Assembly (NCBI RefSeq): GCF_002487355.1 | Contig: NZ_NTMG01000082.1 | Coordinates: forward strand, 1-64,000 | DNA: 64,000 nt | Direction of reading: 5' to 3' | Origin: Candidatus Methanoperedens sp. BLZ2 | GTDB taxonomy: Archaea > Halobacteriota > Methanosarcinia > Methanosarcinales > Methanoperedenaceae | In this document: in pieces, positions 58,758 to 64,000 of the stretch | Numbering within the stretch: the first letter of the stretch is position 1 | Layout: each line of letters starts with the position of its first letter | Notes under the pieces: generated by a model | The model's input: the letters and a program-made list of their open reading frames with translations, nothing else | Told to the model about the DNA's origin: nothing | The model's database searches: none | Made by a program: the position numbers and the translations under genes

Positions 58758-60518
58758 ATGGCTGACAAATACGAACAGGTGCTTGAACTGGCAAAGCGCC
58801 GCGGATTCTTATGGAACTCATTTGAGCTGTACGGCGGTACGGCAGGTTTTTTCGATTACGGACCACTTGGCGCGATGCTAAAGCGCCGTGTTGAGAATAT
58901 CTGGCGTGACATATTTGTGATAAATGAAGGTTATTACGAGATCGAAGCGCCCACGATCGGTATTGAAGACATATTTATTGCATCCGGGCATGTGGGCGGA
59001 TTCTCAGACCCCCTGACTGAATGCCAGAAGTGCCATGAAGATTTCAGGGCAGATCATCTTGTCAAGGATATAATAGAAAATCCGGATACCCTGAGCTCAG
59101 AAGAGCTTACGGATATTATTGGTAAAAATAATGTCAGATGCCCTGAATGCGGCGGAAAGCTCGGTAACGTGTATGAGTTCAATCTCATGTTCAAAACTGC
59201 GATCGGACCCGGTGGAAAGCGAATAGGATACCTTCGCCCCGAGACAGCACAGGGAATGTTCGTGGATTTCCCGCGCCTTGTCAAATTCTACCGCGACCAC
59301 CTGCCCTTTGGTGCAACACAAATTGGCAAAGCTTACAGAAATGAGATATCACCGCGCCAGGGCGTTATACGCCTCCGTGAATTCACACAGGCTGAAGCAG
59401 AGATATTCATCGATCCGAGGGACAAGACACATCCGAAATTTAAGGAGGTCGCTGATCTGGCCATGAACCTGTATTCACAGAATGGCCAGGTAAGCGGTGA
59501 AACCACAAAAATGTCACTTGGCGATGCTGTAAAGAACGGGATCATAGCCCATGAATTCCTTGCGTACTGTCTTGCCATGACATATCAGTTCCTTGTTCGG
59601 GTTGGTGTCTCCCCTGAAAAATTGCGGTTCAGGCAGCACATGAAGGATGAGATGGCACACTATGCTGCGGATTGCTGGGATGCCGAGATATTGAGTGACA
59701 GGTTCGGGTGGGTGGAAGTTGTTGGCATCGCTGACAGGACTGATTTTGACCTGAAAGCCCATGCAAAACAGAGCGAGAAGGAATTAAGCGTTTATGTTTC
59801 ATACGATACTCCCAGAAAAGTCCAAAAATTCGTTGTCAAACCAGACATGGGAGTTCTTGGACCCATGTTCAAGGGAAAAGCAGGAAAGGTTGCAAATGCC
59901 CTGAAAGCGCTGAGGCCGGAAGAACTTTCAGGTGATGTAATAGAAGTAACAGTTGATGGCGAAAAAATCAAGATCGATAAAAAATCCGTGAAATTTGAAA
60001 CAGTAACAGAGGAAATCCATGGAGAGAATATAATTCCGCACGTGATAGAACCATCATTCGGTATTGACAGGATCACGTATTCACTGCTTGAACATTCATA
60101 TTTTGAAGAAGAAACAAAAGAAAAAGCAGATGATGAAGAGGAAGAAAATGAAGGCAAACGAATCGTATTGCGCCTGCCCCCTGAAGTGGCGCCTGTGCAG
60201 GCTGCGGTTTTGCCTCTTCTTTCTCGCGATGAATTGAGAAAACCCGGGAATGAGATCGTAGGTAAACTCAGGAAAGCTGGAATACTCGTGGCTTTTGATG
60301 ATTCAGGAACTATCGGCAGGCGGTACCGGAGAAATGATGAGATAGGGACTCCTTATTCGATAACTGTGGATTACCGGACGCTTGAGGACGACACTGTGAC
60401 GATCAGGGATCGGGATACGATGAAGCAGGTGCGGGCGCCTGTTAGTGATATTGAAAAGAATGTTTATGATTTGATTTACAGGGGTAAGTCATTCGATGAT
60501 GCAGGGAAAGGAATTTGA
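58758..60518 (+). CDS. glyS: Glycyl-tRNA synthetase (α2 type)
   Basis: A 586-aa class II synthetase of the archaeal/eukaryotic α2 type. It opens ELAKRRGFLWNSFELYGGTAGFFDYGPLGAMLKRRVEN, with motif 2 region QIGKAYRNEISPRQGVIRLREFTQAEAEIF and motif 3 VIEPSFGIDRITYSLLEHSY. An insert carries a zinc site, CQKC (about 94-97) and CPEC (about 130-133). The C-terminal anticodon-binding domain begins PPEVAPVQAAVLPL. An acidic linker (DDEEEENEG) precedes it. All expected parts present. Confidence 0.97.
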   Translation: MADKYEQVLELAKRRGFLWNSFELYGGTAGFFDYGPLGAMLKRRVENIWRDIFVINEGYYEIEAPTIGIEDIFIASGHVGGFSDPLTECQKCHEDFRADHLVKDIIENPDTLSSEELTDIIGKNNVRCPECGGKLGNVYEFNLMFKTAIGPGGKRIGYLRPETAQGMFVDFPRLVKFYRDHLPFGATQIGKAYRNEISPRQGVIRLREFTQAEAEIFIDPRDKTHPKFKEVADLAMNLYSQNGQVSGETTKMSLGDAVKNGIIAHEFLAYCLAMTYQFLVRVGVSPEKLRFRQHMKDEMAHYAADCWDAEILSDRFGWVEVVGIADRTDFDLKAHAKQSEKELSVYVSYDTPRKVQKFVVKPDMGVLGPMFKGKAGKVANALKALRPEELSGDVIEVTVDGEKIKIDKKSVKFETVTEEIHGENIIPHVIEPSFGIDRITYSLLEHSYFEEETKEKADDEEEENEGKRIVLRLPPEVAPVQAAVLPLLSRDELRKPGNEIVGKLRKAGILVAFDDSGTIGRRYRRNDEIGTPYSITVDYRTLEDDTVTIRDRDTMKQVRAPVSDIEKNVYDLIYRGKSFDDAGKGI

Positions 60519-60651
60519 AAGAAAGTTCTGAAAACTGCATATAATTTAGAGTTATGTGTAGAGCTCTTGAAATAAACCTCAAAACAACTTCACACTATTT
60601 TCACATCCATTTTCATATACATCACAACTCTCATGTCAAGGAGTGATTTAA

Positions 60652-60894
60652 TTGAGTAAGTCGGGAATAGAAGTAGAAAAGGATTTTGGATTCTATGTGG
60701 AAGTTCTTATTGCAACTTTTGTGAGTTTTTTTGCTGTATATCCTGTTGTTTTGGATATTTTAGATAAACGCCCTAATGCAGTCGATGGTTTTTATATTTC
60801 TGTTGTATTTGCTTTTATGATGATGGTTTGTATCTTATTAATAGCTAATCATCTTGCAAAAAAGAAGGGGAAACCTCAAGCGAAAAATAGCTAA
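60652..60894 (+). CDS. Small two-helix membrane protein
   Basis: An 80-aa protein starting with TTG at 60652 (ggagtga site upstream). Two helices (about 17-36 and 46-68) and a basic tail (AKKKGKPQAKNS). Not recognised. It stands alone after glyS. The next 165 bases hold no gene. Confidence 0.6.
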   Translation: MSKSGIEVEKDFGFYVEVLIATFVSFFAVYPVVLDILDKRPNAVDGFYISVVFAFMMMVCILLIANHLAKKKGKPQAKNS

Positions 60895-61061
60895 AAGTGA
60901 ACATGTAAAAACATATTCTACTTAAAAAAGCCCACATACAAAAATCGCTCATAGTAAGGTATACTATATTGCCTCTGGATACTGTTTTCAGATAAAAGCC
61001 TGTTAAAACTGCATATAAGCTTAATATACAGAGTACCTTCAATACCATATATCCTATACTT

Positions 61062-61544
61062 TCAGGAGCTCTCGATTTTTTCGCGTGCCCAAAGATAAAG
61101 CTCCAAGCTCATCCTAAAGTCTCCCGAAGATAGTTTATTAATTGTCTCTAAAGCGAGCTCCCTTGTTATTTTTTTAGCTCCTACAGCAGCAACAATGAGC
61201 CCAAGTAAACCTGTGAATTTTAATCCTTTTGTCTCGGCAAACCTCCTCGCATTTGCCTCATCAAGTACAAGCCGGTCATTGGCTTGTGCTGCAAGTAATA
61301 GACTTGCTTCCCCGGCATCCAACCCATATTTTCTAAACTCTTTTGGCTTCCCTTTGAAATCAATAATATTGATCCAGCGATTAATAGCGTCCTTAAAAAC
61401 TTCCGTCTCCGGGGAATCTTCTCTGAGAATTTCATCCTTAATTACTGTAGTGATAAATATCTCTTTGAAGACAATTTCAAGTATGTTGAGTTTGCCTATT
61501 TTTGCCAGAGCGATAAGAGTGGATGAATCAATGAGTACGCGCAT
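61062..61544 (-). CDS. PIN-domain toxin (DUF3368 type)
   Basis: A 160-aa PIN-domain nuclease of the DUF3368 kind. Acidic residues: D6 in MRVLIDSSTLIALAKIG, E in EILRED, D/E in YGLDAGEASLLLAA and D in DRLVLDEANARRFAE. The end (GLLGLIVAAVGAKKIT) is typical. These are toxins paired with UPF0175 antitoxins. The ATG lies one base after the antitoxin stop. Confidence 0.88.
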   Translation of the reverse strand: MRVLIDSSTLIALAKIGKLNILEIVFKEIFITTVIKDEILREDSPETEVFKDAINRWINIIDFKGKPKEFRKYGLDAGEASLLLAAQANDRLVLDEANARRFAETKGLKFTGLLGLIVAAVGAKKITRELALETINKLSSGDFRMSLELYLWAREKIESS

Positions 61545-61545
61545 T

Positions 61546-61854
61546 TTACAGCCAGGTTTGGGCCTCTATTACATCCTTTTCGCTCTCTTCTATACTTTGC
61601 TTAAAAAAGGGAATACCTCTCTGGGTAAGATATCTTGCCATCTGCTGTATAGATACATTGGAGAATTCTGCTGCTCTGCATAAAGAAAATTCTTCATCAA
61701 TATATTTCTCCATGGCAATTTTCATACGCAACTCTTTGATACCCCCCTCTATTATCCTTCGTATAACCTCCGATTTGGATGAACTGAGCATTTGAGCAAG
61801 TTCATTCAAATTCTTCATATTTTTTTCATCGATCCTTATCTGTACATTTTCCAT
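61546..61854 (-). CDS. UPF0175/RHH-type antitoxin
   Basis: A 102-aa protein with an N-terminal ribbon-helix-helix-like part (MENVQIRIDEKNMKNLNELAQMLSSSKSEVIRRIIEGGI) and a UPF0175-type C-terminus (EKYIDEEFSLCRAAEFSNVSIQQMARYLTQRGIPF). It is the antitoxin of the DUF3368 toxin directly downstream and probably represses its own promoter, which carries three 10-bp repeats. Confidence 0.87.
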   Translation of the reverse strand: MENVQIRIDEKNMKNLNELAQMLSSSKSEVIRRIIEGGIKELRMKIAMEKYIDEEFSLCRAAEFSNVSIQQMARYLTQRGIPFFKQSIEESEKDVIEAQTWL

Positions 61855-61864
61855 GATAATACAT

Positions 61865-61894
61865 TGTAATTAAATGTAATTAAATGTAATTAAT
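61865..61894 (-). promoter_or_regulatory. Three 10-bp direct repeats upstream of the toxin-antitoxin pair
   Basis: TGTAATTAAA at 61865-61874 and 61875-61884, and TGTAATTAAT at 61885-61894. They start 11 bases before the antitoxin ATG. Head-to-tail short repeats are typical operators for ribbon-helix-helix antitoxins. Confidence 0.6.
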
Positions 61895-61943
61895 TCTTGC
61901 GTTGTGGTAATTAGATATTTTTAACTGATAGTCTATCCCCTAT

Positions 61944-62072
61944 TCACACTCTCCCCGTATCCTCACTTCCGCACTGGGGGCAAGGTATCGGGATAAAGTT
62001 AGGGTCAGCCTCAAAATCAAAGCTGCAGACGTTGCATCTGAAAAATACTGCATCCTGGTTTACTTCTTCCAT
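61944..62072 (-). CDS. 42-aa zinc-ribbon protein
   Basis: ATG at 62072 encodes 42 residues: MEEVNQDAVFFRCNVCSFDFEA, then DPNFIPIPCPQCGSEDTGRV. Two CxxC knuckles (13-16 and 31-34) form a zinc ribbon or rubredoxin-like site. It lies between the toxin-antitoxin promoter and a membrane protein gene. Small zinc ribbons of this kind are often missed by gene callers. Role unknown. Confidence 0.75.
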   Translation of the reverse strand: MEEVNQDAVFFRCNVCSFDFEADPNFIPIPCPQCGSEDTGRV

Positions 62073-62223
62073 ATTATTATCCTGATATACAATATATTTT
62101 AATAATTGTCTTTTGAAATAACTTAAAATAAGGCTTATAGATTTTTATATTTTTCGGTTATGAAAATGATGATATATTTTAAATTATTTGTATACGTTGC
62201 TATTTTTGCCAATAAATCCTTAT

Positions 62224-62745
62224 CTAGCTTTTCTTAACTGGGACATGATCTTCAGGTTTACCTCGACTCCATATAAATGATATTAATATAAAAACCAGTA
62301 GAATTACCGAAACCGCAAAATTTTCACTTGAGATCATAGGTTCGTTCCTCCCGTTATTCATAATATTCTTGCTTATTCCATAATCCAGTACAGGCATGAA
62401 ACCATGATGAAACCAGATTTCCGTTCTGGCAAAGAATACATTATCATAAAATGGATAAAATAAATACACTCCGCCATCGAATATATCAAGTATGAGAGCA
62501 GAGGCAAGATAGAAAAATATTATTCCAGGAGTTTCTTTATCTTTCATAAAGATAAAAGCCAGAAGAGGAATTATCAAGATAAAAATATTGTGAAATGATG
62601 CCCGATGAAAAAGAAAAATATCAAAGTCTAGAAAAATGCCGAAAAAACTAAAAATAGCTATCTTTTTTAAATCAAGTTTTAATTTATCAGCGAATATGAA
62701 TAAAATTACGAATGGAATAAAGATATGGTTGAATAGAGAGGACAT
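62224..62745 (-). CDS. Membrane-bound metal-dependent hydrolase-like (YdjM/DUF457) protein
   Basis: A 173-aa membrane protein with four or five helices. The segment FLDFDIFLFHRASFHNIFIL, with its Asp and His pattern, is typical of the YdjM/DUF457 family of inner-membrane proteins with a metal-hydrolase-like motif. IWFHHGFMPVLDYG supplies further histidines. Function unproven. It lies just downstream of the M29-type peptidase gene. Confidence 0.72.
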   Translation of the reverse strand: MSSLFNHIFIPFVILFIFADKLKLDLKKIAIFSFFGIFLDFDIFLFHRASFHNIFILIIPLLAFIFMKDKETPGIIFFYLASALILDIFDGGVYLFYPFYDNVFFARTEIWFHHGFMPVLDYGISKNIMNNGRNEPMISSENFAVSVILLVFILISFIWSRGKPEDHVPVKKS

Positions 62746-62768
62746 GGATTATCACTTATATTCTATTA

Positions 62769-63725
62769 TTACTTAAATACCTCTACAAGAGGTATTTTCT
62801 CAATTAAAATAAATCTTTCCCCATCCACAAAAAGCTCAGGTTCCTTGATAATCCCATCAAGATGAATTCCTGCGATCACATCCCCACCGAACGTGCTGTT
62901 ATCACCGAGTGCGACATGCACCGTACCTGCGACTTTTTCATCTTCAAGCACATTCCCGATAAGTTTTGCTTTTGGATTGATCCCGATACCGAATTCTGCA
63001 ATATTTCGAGCCTTTTTTCCTACTTTATCAAGTATTGAGTTCAACTTCAGCGCATTCTTGCCCCTGATATCGGTCACATACCTGTTTTTAACTGTAAATT
63101 CAAGAGGAGAATCAAGGAGGCCAAAACTGCTCATGGAACCATCAACCACGAAAATGCCATTGGCGTCTTTCGGGGCTATATAAAGCTCTCCTGCCGGAAG
63201 ATTGCTGCTGCATCCGGGTTCAAGACACATTCCCGTGTCCATAAACCATTTGCATCCTTCAAGGTCAAATAATATGTCTGTGCCTGAATGTGTAACTACA
63301 CGGATTTTTTTTGCATTCTCAAGTTTTTTATTCAATTCAATGGCGATCTTATTGATCTTATTGTAATCAGCGGTCATACCACCGTGCGCCATCATTTTCT
63401 CGGTAACTCCGGGCATGGAAGCGACTCTTGCTCCTGCTTTACAGGCATTTATCCTTGCCTGGGTGTGGGTCAGGGAAAAAGTTGTTGGGGCGATAACTAC
63501 ATCTGAGGTTTTCATTGCTTCGGCTACAGGCAGAGGTATTTCTTCACCATGCCGGGTACGTGGAAGTATTGTCATCAGGATAACTTCGCAGCCCAGGTTT
63601 TTTGCGGCTTCGAACAGGCTTTTACCTATCGGGGCTGGTGTGGAAATATCAACCACGATGAGCACTTTTTCCCCGCTTTTCACGCCGTAGCATTCCATTA
63701 CTTTGTTTGCGCCTTGATTTATCAT
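62769..63725 (-). CDS. M29-family aminopeptidase-like protein
   Basis: A 318-aa protein fitting the M29 (thermostable aminopeptidase) family as found in archaea. It has GEKVLIVVDISTPAPIGKSLFEAA at the start, then GELYIAPKDANGIFVVDGS (metal-ligand glutamate), NIAEFGIGINPKAKLIGNVLEDEKVAGTVHVALGDNSTFGG (second Glu and His) and HLDGI. It trims N-terminal residues from peptides. It lies behind an aatctatatatac TATA box. Confidence 0.85.
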   Translation of the reverse strand: MINQGANKVMECYGVKSGEKVLIVVDISTPAPIGKSLFEAAKNLGCEVILMTILPRTRHGEEIPLPVAEAMKTSDVVIAPTTFSLTHTQARINACKAGARVASMPGVTEKMMAHGGMTADYNKINKIAIELNKKLENAKKIRVVTHSGTDILFDLEGCKWFMDTGMCLEPGCSSNLPAGELYIAPKDANGIFVVDGSMSSFGLLDSPLEFTVKNRYVTDIRGKNALKLNSILDKVGKKARNIAEFGIGINPKAKLIGNVLEDEKVAGTVHVALGDNSTFGGDVIAGIHLDGIIKEPELFVDGERFILIEKIPLVEVFK

Positions 63726-63874
63726 TTCATACCATATTTATTGTTCATTATATATGAATCTATATATACAAATCCGGGTTCTATAACTCTCGTAGATCAT
63801 AATTAACAATTTATCATAAAATAGTAGATTATAATAGATAAATTTAAGTATTTTCAATAACTATACTCTACATA

Positions 63875-64000
63875 ATGGATGAGAATACAAAAATAGCGCT
63901 TGATCGGCAAAATCCATGGTGGTTTGTTAAACAATTCGATACTGGAATCGATAGATTACCATGGTATCCATGGATAACGAAATACCTGAAAGCAAGGGAA
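63875..64000 (+). CDS. N-terminal part of an ATPase (AAA/DUF4143 type), cut by the window end
   Basis: ATG at 63875 opens a frame of 42 codons that runs off the window: MDENTKIALDRQNPWW, then FDTGIDRLPWYPWITKYLKARE. The QNPWW start is common in archaeal AAA ATPases with a DUF4143 C-terminal part. Walker motifs lie beyond the window, so the call is tentative. Confidence 0.6.
   Translation, partial: MDENTKIALDRQNPWWFVKQFDTGIDRLPWYPWITKYLKARE

Noticed and set aside
61865-61894. Possible CRISPR-like repeats
   Set aside because: Three adjacent 10-bp units without spacers; they fit an antitoxin operator, not an array.

Overview
This window is from a euryarchaeon of the Methanosarcinales, most like the anaerobic methane oxidiser 'Candidatus Methanoperedens' (ANME-2d). 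The archaeal side is shown by RIO2 kinase, Dph2, RPA-associated protein, FtsZ, α2 glycyl-tRNA synthetase, the archaeal ADTH-synthase/DHQ-synthase II shikimate entry, AbrB-PhoU fusions, PGF-CTERM sorting tails and an FwdC-like protein. The Methanoperedens-like side is shown by c-type multiheme cytochromes next to a Rieske/cytochrome b complex and by the menaquinone futalosine-pathway enzyme MqnE. The lineage is inferred from gene content only.

Layout. 1-3 kb: end of an RGG-tailed protein, rio2 and a DUF460 protein. 3.1-7.5 kb: respiratory operon of two paralogous six-haem-motif PGF-CTERM cytochromes, a monohaem cytochrome, Rieske protein, b6-type cytochrome b, subunit IV and small membrane proteins, followed on the opposite strand by a glutaredoxin-like protein, mqnE and a PLP-homeostasis protein. 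9.6-17.8 kb: sugar-phosphate mutase, DUF234 ATPase, JAMM protease, a decayed hicA with intact hicB, a nucleoside-recognition membrane protein, a ChrB-N protein, RPA-associated protein and an MFS transporter.

17.9-31 kb is a phosphate regulon: pstSCAB-phoU, a TIM-barrel protein, psiE led by a string of very small ORFs, PHP protein, PAS protein, UppP, alkaline phosphatase, ArsC-type phosphatase and two divergent AbrB-PhoU proteins. Five exactly 34-bp copies of one promoter element, plus related palindromic TATA elements, sit in the intergenic spaces of this block. This unannotated element with its small-ORF operon is the most interesting part of the window. 31-36.5 kb is a signalling cluster (double KaiC-like ATPase, two small membrane proteins, a large Cache/HAMP/GAF histidine kinase and a lone receiver).

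36.6-41.1 kb: cbiE-cbiD, lysA, hypA and an unknown Cys-rich protein. 41.2-45.6 kb is an AT-rich accessory island with a radical SAM/SPASM enzyme, a small Cys-containing peptide, two orphan proteins (one with a HEPN-like motif) and decayed DNA. 45.6-47.1 kb: hypB, a degraded DUF433/DUF5615 toxin-antitoxin pair, a hypB fragment and a 27-aa microprotein. 47.1-64 kb is mostly housekeeping: dph2, an S4/FtsJ methyltransferase, tRNA-Ser(CGA), two winged-helix proteins bordered by a GC-rich 60-bp repeat, the shikimate entry genes, a YwgA/HD pair, an FwdC-like protein, ftsZ, DNA-repair enzymes, glyS, a UPF0175/DUF3368 toxin-antitoxin pair, an M29 peptidase, and the start of an ATPase gene. No rRNA, CRISPR array or intact insertion sequence was seen.
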